This document shows positions 35,417 to 44,842 of a stretch of DNA of 64,000 nucleotides, piece by piece; the stretch's first letter is position 1, and the number at the start of each line of letters is the position of its first letter. This DNA comes from an uncultured Bacilli bacterium (lineage in GTDB: Bacteria > Bacillota_I > Bacilli_A > ML615J-28 > CAG-313), in NCBI GenBank assembly GCA_934098295.1, contig CAKONV010000003.1, positions 62,001 to 126,000 on the forward strand. The letters are read 5' to 3'. A model generated the notes under the pieces. That model was not told the origin of the DNA. It did not search any database and worked only from the letters and a program-made list of their open reading frames with translations. The translations under genes and the position numbers were made by a program.

Positions 35417-36764
35417 TAATATTAATAATAGCACAGACGACGAATTAAGAGATAACTTAATTAACAGTCAAGAAGAAAATTTTACCAACTTTGATGATCA
35501 TGAAGAAGCCACTAATATTGATTTAAATGGCAGTGCTTTTAATAGAAAATACGGTATTAATCCTCGTGTAAAATCTAAACCTGAATTAAGAGAAAAAAAT
35601 ATTTTATTATCAGTATCTCATTTAAAACAATTCTTCTTTTTTGGAAGTGGACCACATCGTGCTAAATTAAAAGCTGTATCAAACGTTAGCTTTAATGTAC
35701 ACGAAGGTGAATGTTTAGGTATTGTTGGTGAATCTGGTTGTGGAAAGACTACTACAGGTCGTTGTATTATAAAATTATATGATATAACTTCTGGTTCAAT
35801 TTATTATCGTGGTGTTAGAATATCAGCTGGTGATAGATGGAATAAGAAAGAAATTAAATGGACAAGAATTCATTGCCGTGAAAAAGTTAATGAATTAATG
35901 AAAGCTAAAGAAGCTGAAATTGCTACTCTTGTTAAAGGTAGTGCAGATTATCAAGAAAAAGTTGCTGAAATATCAAAACGTTACGAAGATGAAATTCAAA
36001 ATGTTAAAGCCAATGCTGATAGTATTGTAGCTGCACAACAAGAAAAAATTCGTCAAATCGATTTTGATAATAAACATGTTTCTCGTAAACTTGTAAATGA
36101 AATTCAAATGATTTTCCAAGATCCTGTTGATTCTCTAGATCCTAGAATGACTGTAGAAGATATTATTCAAGAAGGATTAAAAATTCAAGGATTTAATAAT
36201 CGTGCTTTAAATCATAAAAAAGTTGTCGAAATGCTTGAAAAAGTAGGTCTTGTTCCTGAACATGCTTCCCGTTATCCAAATGAATTCTCAGGCGGTCAAC
36301 GTCAAAGAATTGGTATTGCTAGAGCATTAATAATGAACCCTAAACTATTAATATGTGATGAACCAATTAGTGCCTTAGACGTATCTATTCGTGCTCAAAT
36401 CATTAACTTACTTAATGATTTAAAACAAGAATTAGGATTATCTATTATCTTCATTGCCCATGATTTATCAGTAGTTAAATACTTCTGTGATACAATTGTT
36501 GTAATGTACTTTGGTAAAGTTGTCGAAATGGCTCCTGGTGATGAATTATTCAAAAATCCATTACATCCATATACTAAATCATTATTATCAGCTATTCCAA
36601 AGCCTAATCCACTTACAGAAAGAACTCGTAAGAGAATAATCTATAATCCTGCTATGCATGATTATTCTGTAGACAAACCACAATTTAGAGAAGTAGAGCC
36701 TAAACACTTTGTTTATTGTAACGAAAAAGAATTTAACGAATATAAAGAAATATTAAATAAATAG
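35409..36764 (+). CDS. oppF: Oligopeptide ABC transporter ATPase OppF with coiled-coil insertion
   Basis: A 451-residue second ATPase of the importer; typical OppF has about 310. After a 60-residue acidic, Asn-rich N-terminal extension come Walker A GESGCGKT (near 106), then an insertion of about 75 residues rich in Glu/Lys/Ala (about 150-225, coiled coil), the Q-loop IFQDPVDSLDPRM (near 235), signature FSGGQRQR (near 293) and Walker B ICDEPISALD. In OppF the insertion precedes the Q-loop; in OppD it follows. The gene overlaps oppD by 8 bp, with AAGGAGG inside oppD. Confidence 0.93.
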   Translation: MANNINNSTDDELRDNLINSQEENFTNFDDHEEATNIDLNGSAFNRKYGINPRVKSKPELREKNILLSVSHLKQFFFFGSGPHRAKLKAVSNVSFNVHEGECLGIVGESGCGKTTTGRCIIKLYDITSGSIYYRGVRISAGDRWNKKEIKWTRIHCREKVNELMKAKEAEIATLVKGSADYQEKVAEISKRYEDEIQNVKANADSIVAAQQEKIRQIDFDNKHVSRKLVNEIQMIFQDPVDSLDPRMTVEDIIQEGLKIQGFNNRALNHKKVVEMLEKVGLVPEHASRYPNEFSGGQRQRIGIARALIMNPKLLICDEPISALDVSIRAQIINLLNDLKQELGLSIIFIAHDLSVVKYFCDTIVVMYFGKVVEMAPGDELFKNPLHPYTKSLLSAIPKPNPLTERTRKRIIYNPAMHDYSVDKPQFREVEPKHFVYCNEKEFNEYKEILNK

Positions 36765-36765
36765 T

Positions 36766-37146
36766 ATGAAGTTTATAAAAAAACTGTTTATCAATTCTTG
36801 GATTAGATATTTAGTTTCCTTTGTTATAGGATTGATTATTGCTGTTATTTATTTAAGTTTAAACGGCTTTAAATATTTTTACAACTATGTAAATGCTATT
36901 TCAACTGCTGGTATTTCTCTTATATTTATAGGACTTTTGTCTTTAGTATCTTACCTAGGCGCCTTCTATGCCTTTGGTTATGGTTTTTCTCAAATTTTTG
37001 GTAATAAGTCAAATTATAAAGACTTATATGATTACACCACAAGAAAGATAGAAATAAGAAAAAGAAAAAACTTTATCTTTATGCCTTATATAATTGTTGG
37101 AATCATATTTGTTATTATATCTTTAATTTTAATGTGTTTTAATTAA
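36766..37146 (+). CDS. Small membrane protein, DUF3899-like
   Basis: A 126-residue protein with three or four membrane helices (about 13-33, 44-72, 104-124) and a basic cytoplasmic loop (YKDLYDYTTRKIEIRKRK). The pattern AISTAGISLIFIGLLSLVSYLGAFYAFGYG resembles DUF3899, whose role is unknown. It starts one base after the oppF stop, so it is translationally coupled to the transporter and may be an accessory subunit. Family assignment is from memory of the motif, not from a search. Confidence 0.65.
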   Translation: MKFIKKLFINSWIRYLVSFVIGLIIAVIYLSLNGFKYFYNYVNAISTAGISLIFIGLLSLVSYLGAFYAFGYGFSQIFGNKSNYKDLYDYTTRKIEIRKRKNFIFMPYIIVGIIFVIISLILMCFN

Positions 37147-37163
37147 AATCAAAAAAATAAAAA

Positions 37164-37222
37164 TAGTCTTTTTTTGGAAAAGTGTCAAAACGACATTTAT
37201 GTTCAAAAGAAGACTTTTTTAA
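37164..37222 (+). terminator. Rho-independent terminator of the opp operon
   Basis: Outer stem AGTCTTTTTT with AGAAGACT-type partner and inner stem AAGTGTC/GACATTT, ending in six T. It is a long two-part hairpin. Confidence 0.75.
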
Positions 37223-37312
37223 TACGCAAACATAATCATTTTTCAAAATAATAGAAAAAAAATATTAAGTTTGTTATAATAATAACTGTTTAAAGAAAAA
37301 GGAGTGAGTTAA

Positions 37313-40126
37313 ATGAATAAAATTAAGTATTTAGTATTAGTACTAATAATTTCCTTATTTTTAGTTTCTTCATGTGGAAATAAAAAAGGAAAAATAATCT
37401 TAAAAAATGAAATTGAAAAATTAAGCGTTGGGGCTAGTTATAAATTACAACTAGATGTTGAAATGGAAAATAAACGCATAAACAAAGAAGATGTACTAAA
37501 AGATTTAATAATAACTAGTTTAAATGAGGATATTATTAAAGTAGAAGAAGATACTTTAATAGCCTTAAAAGAAGGAAAGGCTACGATAAACGTTGTAGGT
37601 AAAAAATATAATCAATTAGTACTAAACATCGAAATAGAAGTCTTCGAAGATAAGATAAAAAAGATTACCTATGTTACAAATGGTGGTACGTTTACTAGTG
37701 AAGTGCTAGAAGAATATGAAGAAGGAAAAGTTTATGATTTACCAACTATAGAAAAAAATAACTATGAATTTTTAGGTTGGTATTTGGATAGTGAATTCAA
37801 AAAACCTATCAATAGAATAACAAAAGCTACAAAAGGGGATATAACATTATATGCTTTATGGGAGAAAAGAACAATGTTTTATATCGATTATATTTATGAT
37901 GAAGGATTCTTACCAACACATTTTGCGGAAACATTTGAAGAATTTAGTGAATCATTTTGGTGGGACTTTTATTCTTGGTGTAAAGATACAGGTAAAAAGC
38001 CCGGTAGTATAACAAATTTTAAAAGCAATGTTTTGGCTTCTTGGAAACAGGGCCTAAGTGGTGGTTTTAATTATTACAAGGAAGATGGTAAGGATTTTTA
38101 TAGTGAAGATTATTTCCTAAACGACCGTAAGAATTATCAAAAATATATAAATTGGTTTGATAATTTTGATAAGGTCGTAAATGAAATTAATCATGAACAA
38201 ACAGCATGGTCTTCAACTATGGTAGGCTACATAAGATTATATAATCTATTTACAAAAGGTGCTAGCTATTGGACTAGTGAAAGAATTAAAAAAGTATACA
38301 GTTTATATCCAGTTACTTCCAAATTACCAAGTGAATATAATGTTGGTGATAAACTTGAAATTGTAAATTTAGTAATCGATGATGGAAGAAAATTTTTAGG
38401 TTGGTTTGATCAAAATGGCAATTTAGTTGATAAAATTACTCCTGATATGGAAGGCGACTTAAAATTAACCGCTAAATGGAGTGAAACAATTCCAGCTACA
38501 AGCCTTAAAATTACTAATGAAATTTCTAAAATAAAATTATTTACAACTTATCAGTTAGAATGGGAAATTTTACCTAGTGATTCTACTCAAATTAAATTGA
38601 CATTTGAATCAAGTGATAAATCAATTTGTAGTGTTGACAATTATGGTTGCCTAACTGCTAATAAAATGGGAACCGCTGAAATTACCATTCGTATTTTAGG
38701 TAATGACGAATTAAGTATAAAACTAAATATCGAAGTATATGTTGATGAATTTATTGATGGTAAATATATTAATGGTACTTCCGTAGAAATTGATAACGAG
38801 ATAAAACTTGAAGCTAAAATAATTGGTTCAACAAATGGTGTAATTAAATGGAAAAGTAAAAATGAAGATATCGCTAGCGTTAGTAGCGATGGTGTTGTAA
38901 AAGGTAAAAAAGCTGGTTATGTTGAAATCATTGCCTATGATGAAAATAACGAAAATGTAAATTTATCATTTGGAATTACCATTATTTCTTTAGAAGATTC
39001 TCCATTATTTTCTATTTTCTCAAAATATCATAATAAAGAAATCTTTGTTACGGAAAATTTAAATGTTGGTTATACTTATCTAACGGATATTTATGGAAGT
39101 GTTTCAAAAATTTTATTTGAAGATTTTGTAGTTGATAGAACTTATGAAAAGGTTCAGGCTGCTAATTCTTCTAATCATGGTGGAAAAATTGATGAAATTG
39201 AATTTATAACTGTTCACTATACAGCTGGTATGGCTTCATCAGCTACGGCTGCATCAACTTGTGATTATATGTGTAATTCTTCAACCGTTTCTATTCATTA
39301 TATTACAGGTAATGATGGAATTTATCACTGTTTAGATAATTCATTAATTGCTTGGCATGCTGGTGATGGAACTTCAATAAAATTTACTTGGTATAATACA
39401 GGCGTTAAAGCTACCGAAAATAAAAAACCAGTTTGGGGTGTTGTTAAAGATCAAGCTTCAAAAACCGGTTATTATTTCACTATAAATGGCGTTAAAACTA
39501 CTTGTCAAGAAGTACCTATAGAGGGGCTTACTTCTAGTGGTACTACAAAAACTTTAACAAATCCAGCCGATAGTTTTACTTTCTTTGGACCAGCTTGGAA
39601 AATTGTTGATGGAATGTATTATATGGGAAATACTTGGGCTTGTTTTACACAAGTATATAATGGAGCAATTTCAAGTAAAGGTGGTAACCGAAATTCTATT
39701 GGAATTGAAACAGCATGTAATAAAGGATCTGATTTATGGCTAACATATCAAAGAACCGCACAACTTGTAGCTCGTCTTTTAGACAATTATAAATTGGATT
39801 TAACAAGAGTTGTAGGTCATAATATGTTCTCTGGAAAAGATTGCCCACAAACATTGCTAGCCAATAATGGGGAATTATGGTATAAATTTATGGAATGCAC
39901 CGAAGCTGAATTGGAACTTTACCAAAATTTATTAAAAGATGGAAATTACACGATTTCTGTTAAATCAAATGATCCAGATATATTAGATGATAATGGTAGA
40001 ATTAAATTTATACCATTAGAAACAAGAAATGTAAGTTATACAATAAGTATTACTAATAAAACAACTAATGAAACAAGACAAGCAACTTTTGCGACAATGA
40101 TCAAAGGAAAATACGTACAAGAATAG
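37313..40126 (+). CDS. Modular surface lipoprotein: InlB-type repeats, Big_2 domains and N-acetylmuramoyl-L-alanine amidase
   Basis: A 937-residue cell-surface lipoprotein (signal peptide with lipobox VSSC near residue 21). Order: an Ig-like domain (about 30-120); a Listeria-Bacteroides (InlB B) repeat with TNGGTFTSE and FLGWYLDSEF (about 123-185); a unique helical linker; a second degenerate repeat (KFLGWFDQNG, near 365); two Big_2 domains (about 390-560); and a C-terminal Amidase_2 domain. Its zinc ligands look intact: His635 (VHYTAG), His836 (VGHNM) and Cys844 (KDCPQ). It should cut between MurNAc and L-Ala in peptidoglycan, so either the cell or its neighbours have a murein wall. AAAGGAG sets ATG 37313. 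Confidence 0.87.
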   Translation: MNKIKYLVLVLIISLFLVSSCGNKKGKIILKNEIEKLSVGASYKLQLDVEMENKRINKEDVLKDLIITSLNEDIIKVEEDTLIALKEGKATINVVGKKYNQLVLNIEIEVFEDKIKKITYVTNGGTFTSEVLEEYEEGKVYDLPTIEKNNYEFLGWYLDSEFKKPINRITKATKGDITLYALWEKRTMFYIDYIYDEGFLPTHFAETFEEFSESFWWDFYSWCKDTGKKPGSITNFKSNVLASWKQGLSGGFNYYKEDGKDFYSEDYFLNDRKNYQKYINWFDNFDKVVNEINHEQTAWSSTMVGYIRLYNLFTKGASYWTSERIKKVYSLYPVTSKLPSEYNVGDKLEIVNLVIDDGRKFLGWFDQNGNLVDKITPDMEGDLKLTAKWSETIPATSLKITNEISKIKLFTTYQLEWEILPSDSTQIKLTFESSDKSICSVDNYGCLTANKMGTAEITIRILGNDELSIKLNIEVYVDEFIDGKYINGTSVEIDNEIKLEAKIIGSTNGVIKWKSKNEDIASVSSDGVVKGKKAGYVEIIAYDENNENVNLSFGITIISLEDSPLFSIFSKYHNKEIFVTENLNVGYTYLTDIYGSVSKILFEDFVVDRTYEKVQAANSSNHGGKIDEIEFITVHYTAGMASSATAASTCDYMCNSSTVSIHYITGNDGIYHCLDNSLIAWHAGDGTSIKFTWYNTGVKATENKKPVWGVVKDQASKTGYYFTINGVKTTCQEVPIEGLTSSGTTKTLTNPADSFTFFGPAWKIVDGMYYMGNTWACFTQVYNGAISSKGGNRNSIGIETACNKGSDLWLTYQRTAQLVARLLDNYKLDLTRVVGHNMFSGKDCPQTLLANNGELWYKFMECTEAELELYQNLLKDGNYTISVKSNDPDILDDNGRIKFIPLETRNVSYTISITNKTTNETRQATFATMIKGKYVQE

Positions 40127-40135
40127 GTGTAAAAA

Positions 40136-40624
40136 ATGATTTATATGATGGTAGGCATTCAAGGGTCTGGAAAAACTACTCTTTCAAATGAATTATCTAA
40201 AAAATTGAACATTGAAATAGTATCTACGGATATGGTTAGAAAAAACAATAAAGGCATAAAAGAAAACTTAGTATGGGATGTGGTCTATAAAAGAATCGCA
40301 GAATTAGTAGATGAGGACAAAGACGTTATTTATGATGCTACAAATATCACGCCTAAGGTAAGAAAAAGACTTGTAGATGAAGTTGCCAAATATACCAATA
40401 AAAAGTTAACAATTGGTGTTTATTACCTAGAAACAAATGTTGAAGAATGTCATAAAAGAATTGTTGAAAGAAACAAAAAAGCTTTAGAATTATATTTACC
40501 AGAAGAAGTAGTCTATAGTTTTTCATCATCATTAATAGAACCAACTCTTGATGAAGGTTTTGAATTTATAAGGTATGTAGAAAATGGAAAAGTCATTTGG
40601 GAAAAAAATAGATTTAGTAAATAA
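40136..40624 (+). CDS. P-loop kinase-like ATP-binding protein (AAA_33 type)
   Basis: A 162-residue protein with a Walker A GIQGSGKTTLS at residues 8-18, TDMVRKNNKG (substrate-side switch) near 33 and YDATN near 62, the pattern of the polynucleotide-kinase/zeta-toxin-like AAA_33 group. It could phosphorylate a nucleic acid end or a small metabolite. GGTG upstream of ATG 40136. It overlaps the HD-domain gene downstream by 41 bp; a kinase next to an HD phosphohydrolase recalls RNA/nucleotide processing pairs such as Pnkp-like and HD enzymes, which is only inference. Confidence 0.8.
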   Translation: MIYMMVGIQGSGKTTLSNELSKKLNIEIVSTDMVRKNNKGIKENLVWDVVYKRIAELVDEDKDVIYDATNITPKVRKRLVDEVAKYTNKKLTIGVYYLETNVEECHKRIVERNKKALELYLPEEVVYSFSSSLIEPTLDEGFEFIRYVENGKVIWEKNRFSK

Positions 40625-41222
40625 ATTTGTTTATGAAGAACTAAAAAATGATTATAGTGGCCATGATATTTCTCATATTAACCGTGTTGTTAATAATGCT
40701 TATAAAATCTTAAAAAAAGAAAAAGGTAATATTTTAATAGTAATTACATCTTGTTATTTGCATGATTGTATTGATGAAAAACTATTTGCCGATCCATCAA
40801 CACAAATATCAAAAATCCGTGATTTATTAAATAATATTGGTTATAAAAACGACGAAATAGAAGAAATTATTTATATTATTGAACATGTTTCTTTTTCAAA
40901 AGGCAACATAGAAATGGTTGATAACATAAACTTGAAGATTGTTCGTGATGCTGACCGATTAGATGCTTTAGGAGCAATAGGAATTATTAGATGCATTGAA
41001 TACGGCAATAGTCGAAATAGAAAATTTTATGATGAAACAAATATTAAAAATATAAAAAATAAAACATCTTTTAACAAAATATCTAATACTTCTTTATCTC
41101 ATTTTTATGAAAAACTATTGCTTTTAGAAAAATATATGCTAACATCAATGGGTAAGAAAATGGCTAAAAAAAGAACAAAATTCTTAAAAAAATTCTTATT
41201 AGAATTTTATAAAGAAATATAA
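40584..41222 (+). CDS. HD-domain phosphohydrolase
   Basis: A 212-residue metal-dependent phosphohydrolase. The HD motif is complete: first His in GHDISHINRV (near residue 26), the His-Asp pair in CYLHDCID (near 59-63), and the last Asp in IVRDADRLDALGAIG (near 118). Similar YedJ/YpgQ-type proteins hydrolyse nucleotides. ATG 40584 lies within the kinase gene; AAGGT is a modest ribosome site. No other start fits better, since the HD domain needs the N-terminal helix. Confidence 0.85.
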   Translation: MEKSFGKKIDLVNKFVYEELKNDYSGHDISHINRVVNNAYKILKKEKGNILIVITSCYLHDCIDEKLFADPSTQISKIRDLLNNIGYKNDEIEEIIYIIEHVSFSKGNIEMVDNINLKIVRDADRLDALGAIGIIRCIEYGNSRNRKFYDETNIKNIKNKTSFNKISNTSLSHFYEKLLLLEKYMLTSMGKKMAKKRTKFLKKFLLEFYKEI

Positions 41223-41255
41223 TAATAGGAAATAATAGAATAATAAAAAAATATT

Positions 41256-41296
41256 AAATTAGGAAATAAACTAGTAATTTATTTCCTAATTTTTTG
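41256..41296 (+). terminator. Rho-independent terminator after the HD gene
   Basis: Perfect 15-bp stem AAATTAGGAAATAAA / TTTATTTCCTAATTT with 7-nt loop and T-tail. The tail overlaps the -35 box of the next promoter. Confidence 0.92.
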
Positions 41297-41322
41297 CAAA
41301 AAACGTAAAAATATGCTATACT
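41294..41322 (+). promoter_or_regulatory. Sigma-A promoter of traX-like gene
   Basis: TTGCAA (41294-41299), 17-bp spacer, TATACT (41317-41322). Confidence 0.8.
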
Positions 41323-41345
41323 AAAAATATTAAAGGGAAGAAATT

Positions 41346-42170
41346 ATGAATAAAAAAATTTATCAAATTTTTACATCATCAACTTTAAAAATAATCGCTA
41401 TGATTTTGATGGTAATAGATCATTTCGCCGTAATGTTTAGGTATTACATACCAATGAATTTTGAACTATTACACATAATATCAAGAATTTCTTTTCCTAT
41501 TTTTGCTTATTTAATAGTAGATGGCATTATATATTCAAAAAATAAATATTTATACGCTTTAAGAATGATTATTTTAGGTGTAGGAATATCAATAACAGAA
41601 ATTTTAGTAGTTAAAACATATTCTGGAAATATAATGTCAACGTTAGGGTTTATTACCTTAGGATTATGCTTGTTAGAAAATAAGAAGTGGTATATAAAAA
41701 TATTAAGTATTTTTCCGTTAGCCCTTACCTTTTTTTCTGAACCAGTTTATAATATATTGCCATTTAAATGCCAATATTCATCATATGCGGTAATTAGTAT
41801 CCTTGGATTTTATTTGTGTTATAAATTAACATATTTAATATACGTAAAAAAACATGTCCAAATAATAGATGTAACAACTAAATATGAGTCACTATATGAT
41901 TTTGTTAATTTAAGAAATATAATTTCATCAATATTTTTTATTTTATTTAATATTGTTTGGTACTTTACAACTATTAAAACTAATTTTTGGAGTGAAGAAA
42001 TTTCCAATATGCAACTCTTCTCTATGTTAACAGTAGTTTTCTTTCTTATGTATAATGGAAGAAGAGGATATAATAAGCCTTGGTTTAAATGGTTTTGTTA
42101 TATATTTTATCCACTACAATTTGTTTTAGTTTATGTTTGTTTTTTTATTTATATTAATTATTTAAAATAA
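41346..42170 (+). CDS. TraX family membrane protein
   Basis: A 274-residue integral membrane protein with about eight helices. The TraX family pattern is present: LKIIAMILMVIDHFAVMF, LLHIISRISFPIFAYLIVDG and YALRMIILGVGISITEILV near the N-terminus. TraX of the F plasmid N-acetylates pilin, and chromosomal homologues are presumed acyltransferases acting on surface molecules. There is no conjugation gene nearby, so a housekeeping surface-modification role is more likely. AAAGGGAAG precedes ATG 41346. Monocistronic by its promoter. Confidence 0.85.
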   Translation: MNKKIYQIFTSSTLKIIAMILMVIDHFAVMFRYYIPMNFELLHIISRISFPIFAYLIVDGIIYSKNKYLYALRMIILGVGISITEILVVKTYSGNIMSTLGFITLGLCLLENKKWYIKILSIFPLALTFFSEPVYNILPFKCQYSSYAVISILGFYLCYKLTYLIYVKKHVQIIDVTTKYESLYDFVNLRNIISSIFFILFNIVWYFTTIKTNFWSEEISNMQLFSMLTVVFFLMYNGRRGYNKPWFKWFCYIFYPLQFVLVYVCFFIYINYLK

Positions 42171-42266
42171 AAAAGTAAACTGAAAGTAAACAATTTTGTT
42201 ATTAAAACTAAAACGATACAAATTAATGCAAAATTATGTTATAATGTGAATAAAGAGGAAAAAAAT

Positions 42267-43109
42267 ATGGTAAAAAGATGTATATTTATTTTAAGTATAT
42301 TAATAACGATTTTGGTTGCTTTTATAGTGCCTATAGTTAGTCTAAAACAATTGTGGATTGTAGTCGTTACGTTAATAGCTAGTTATTTAGGATTAACAAT
42401 AATATACTTTGTTTTTCTTTATTTTGTGTCACTTACTATTGATATGAAAAAAGAATATGATTCCACGAATAAGTTTTATAATACATTATATTTTTTAACA
42501 CTTGAATATTTAATTAGTGTTTCAAGAACAAAGTTAGTAGTTAAAGGAAAAGAAAAATTACCTAAAGAAAAATATTTATTGGTGTTTAATCATAAATCTC
42601 GTTTTGATCCAATTATTCAATCTTATGTTTTAAGAAAAGACAATTTAGTTCAAATTTCTAAACCTGAAAATTTCAAAATTCCTTTAGGTGGTCCTTTTAT
42701 GAAGAGATGTTGTAATCTTTCAATTGATAGAGACAACAATCGTAATGCATTAAAAACCATTTTAAAGGGAGCTGAATTTATTAGTAGCCAAAAATTTAGT
42801 ATTGGTATTGCTCCAGAAGGAACAAGAAATTTTGAAGAGGGATTGCTTCCGTTTAAATCAGGAAGTTTTAAAATGGCTTATAAAGCTAAATGTCCAGTAG
42901 TAATTTGTACAATGACAAATACTTTTAATATTCATAAGAATTTTCCTTGGAAAAAAACAATTGTAGAAATGCATATTGTTGATGTCATCAAATACGATGA
43001 ATTTAAAGATATGCCTACGCATGAACTTGCCTATATGGTTCGTAGAAAAATGATTGAAGATTTAAATATAAAAGAGGAGAAAGAAGAAAGTGAATTACAT
43101 ATTATATAA
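42267..43109 (+). CDS. plsC: 1-acyl-sn-glycerol-3-phosphate acyltransferase (PlsC)
   Basis: A 280-residue enzyme that acylates lysophosphatidic acid to phosphatidic acid. Two N-terminal membrane helices (residues 4-50), then the catalytic FNHKSRFDPII (H-x4-D, near residue 112) and substrate block APEGTRNFEEGLLPFKSGSF (near 189), both canonical. Among the three PlsC-like genes in the window this is the best match to the true PlsC. ATG 42267 follows AGAGG; GTG 42246 lies before the ribosome site. TATAAT at 42240-42245 is the likely -10 box. The lipid-kinase gene begins inside its last codons. Confidence 0.9.
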   Translation: MVKRCIFILSILITILVAFIVPIVSLKQLWIVVVTLIASYLGLTIIYFVFLYFVSLTIDMKKEYDSTNKFYNTLYFLTLEYLISVSRTKLVVKGKEKLPKEKYLLVFNHKSRFDPIIQSYVLRKDNLVQISKPENFKIPLGGPFMKRCCNLSIDRDNNRNALKTILKGAEFISSQKFSIGIAPEGTRNFEEGLLPFKSGSFKMAYKAKCPVVICTMTNTFNIHKNFPWKKTIVEMHIVDVIKYDEFKDMPTHELAYMVRRKMIEDLNIKEEKEESELHII

Positions 43110-43938
43110 TAGTAAAGCCAATGGTGCTAATAATGAAAATCAAATTAACGAATTTGTAAAAAAATTAACAGGTGAAAACGAATTAATCAATGTTTTAGGT
43201 ATCGATGAATACAAAACATTCTTTGAAAAAATATCAGCAAGTGATAAAATTTACTTACTTGGTGGCGATGGAACCTTAAACCATTTTATAAATGATACTA
43301 AAGATTTGACTCTACCATGTGATGTTTATTTCAGTGGAGCAGGCACTGGTAATGATTTTTTAAATGATACCAAAGATTTAATTAAGAATGATTGTGTTTT
43401 AATTAATGATTTAGTAAAAAATTTACCTACAGTAACAGTTAATGGCAAAGATTATTTGTTCATTAATGGTGTTGGTTATGGTATCGATGGATATTGTTGT
43501 GAAGTTGCTGATAAACTTCACGCCAAAGGAAAACAAAATGTTAATTACGCTGGTATTGCGATAAAAGGAATTTTGTTCCATTATAAAAGACCTAATGCAA
43601 CTGTAACCGTTGATGGTGTAACTAAAAAATATTATCGTGTATATTTAGCTCCAACAATGAAAGGACGCTATTATGGTGGAGGTATGATTGTCGCCCCTAA
43701 CCAAAATAGAAATGCCAAAGATTATAAAGTATCAACAGTACTACTTTATGGTAAAAGCCGTTTAGGAGCTTTAATGATTTTTCCAGGAATTTTTAAAGGC
43801 GAACATATCAAACACAAAGATGCTGTTGAAGTTTTGACTGGTAATGAAATTGAAGTTACATTTGATCGTCCAACGGCTTTACAAATTGATGGTGAAACAA
43901 TTTTAGGAGTAACAAATTATAAAGTAAGAACAAAGTAG
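43090..43938 (+). CDS. Diacylglycerol kinase-type lipid kinase (DagK/YegS family)
   Basis: A 282-residue soluble lipid kinase. The nucleotide motif LGGDGTLNHF (near residue 58) and GTGNDF (near 85) define the DAGK catalytic fold, and a C-terminal beta-sandwich ends with FDRPTALQIDGE (near 260), the usual family closure. It would recycle diacylglycerol to phosphatidic acid, or phosphorylate a related lipid. The start is GTG 43090 with GAGGAG at 43076-43081, so it overlaps plsC by 20 bp; product flow plsC-dagK is consistent. Confidence 0.9.
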   Translation: MNYILYNSKANGANNENQINEFVKKLTGENELINVLGIDEYKTFFEKISASDKIYLLGGDGTLNHFINDTKDLTLPCDVYFSGAGTGNDFLNDTKDLIKNDCVLINDLVKNLPTVTVNGKDYLFINGVGYGIDGYCCEVADKLHAKGKQNVNYAGIAIKGILFHYKRPNATVTVDGVTKKYYRVYLAPTMKGRYYGGGMIVAPNQNRNAKDYKVSTVLLYGKSRLGALMIFPGIFKGEHIKHKDAVEVLTGNEIEVTFDRPTALQIDGETILGVTNYKVRTK

Positions 43939-43947
43939 GTGAATGGA

Positions 43948-44838
43948 TTGAAAAAACTCATAATCTATTTAGAAGGAATTTTACTTGGATTTGTGAGTTT
44001 GGCAATTCCAGGACTTAGTGCTAGTACAATCGCTTTAGAAATAGATATATACTATGATATGATTGATGCCATTAGCAATATATTTAAAAAATTTAAAAAA
44101 AGTATTGTATTTTTAGCTATTTTAATTGCTGGTTATGCTACTGGTTGCTTTTTAGGAGCTATCTCAATAACAACGGCTTATAAAGCTTTTCCCCTTGTTG
44201 TAGTTTTAACTATCCTTGGATTTGTTGTTGGTGGTATGCCTGAAATGATAAAAAAGATGATTGATGATTTTAAAAAAATATCATGTTGGATAGTCTTAAT
44301 AGTAATAACCATTTTAATTATTCTTTTTTCTATGGTTGTAACGGAAGGACAAAGAATAACATTTGTTGATATGAAAATTGTCGATTATATTATTCTCTTT
44401 TTTGTTGGTTTCATCACTGCTTCAACTTTGGTAATTCCAGGAGTAGATTTTGCGGTTGTGCTTTTATCACTAGGTTATTATTATGCTTTCACGGATTTAA
44501 TCGCTAATATTTTTGATTTTAGTATGATTGGTGAGCACTTATTAATCTTAGGAATATATTTAGTAGGATATGGAATTGGAACTTTTTTATTTTCTAAAGT
44601 TATAAAAATATTGATGAATAAATATCCTTCACAAGCAAATTTCGCATCATTTGCGTTTGTTTTAACAGCACCATTTATTGTTATTGAGAAGTGTGTTGTA
44701 GAAAATGAAAATTTCACTTATACTAATACTCAATTAGTTGTTGGTATTATATTGTTTGTAATTGGTTTCTTATTAATTTTTTTTGCTCCTAAGGTTTTAA
44801 AGAACTTAAAAAACAAACAAAGAAAAAGAAAGAGTTAA
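43948..44838 (+). CDS. DUF368 membrane protein (polyprenyl-phosphate translocase family, PopT-like)
   Basis: A 296-residue polytopic protein with an internal duplication: LLGFVSLAIPGLSASTIALE near the N-terminus and FITASTLVIPGVDFAVVLLS in the second half, each with the Pro-Gly membrane break typical of DUF368. This family has been shown to recycle undecaprenyl phosphate across the membrane for wall synthesis in other bacteria; applying that here is inference. I prefer TTG 43948 with TAGGTG at 43936-43941; GTG 43939 is the alternative but has no ribosome site. It follows the lipid kinase closely (9-bp gap). Confidence 0.82.
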   Translation: MKKLIIYLEGILLGFVSLAIPGLSASTIALEIDIYYDMIDAISNIFKKFKKSIVFLAILIAGYATGCFLGAISITTAYKAFPLVVVLTILGFVVGGMPEMIKKMIDDFKKISCWIVLIVITILIILFSMVVTEGQRITFVDMKIVDYIILFFVGFITASTLVIPGVDFAVVLLSLGYYYAFTDLIANIFDFSMIGEHLLILGIYLVGYGIGTFLFSKVIKILMNKYPSQANFASFAFVLTAPFIVIEKCVVENENFTYTNTQLVVGIILFVIGFLLIFFAPKVLKNLKNKQRKRKS

Positions 44839-44842
44839 AAAA

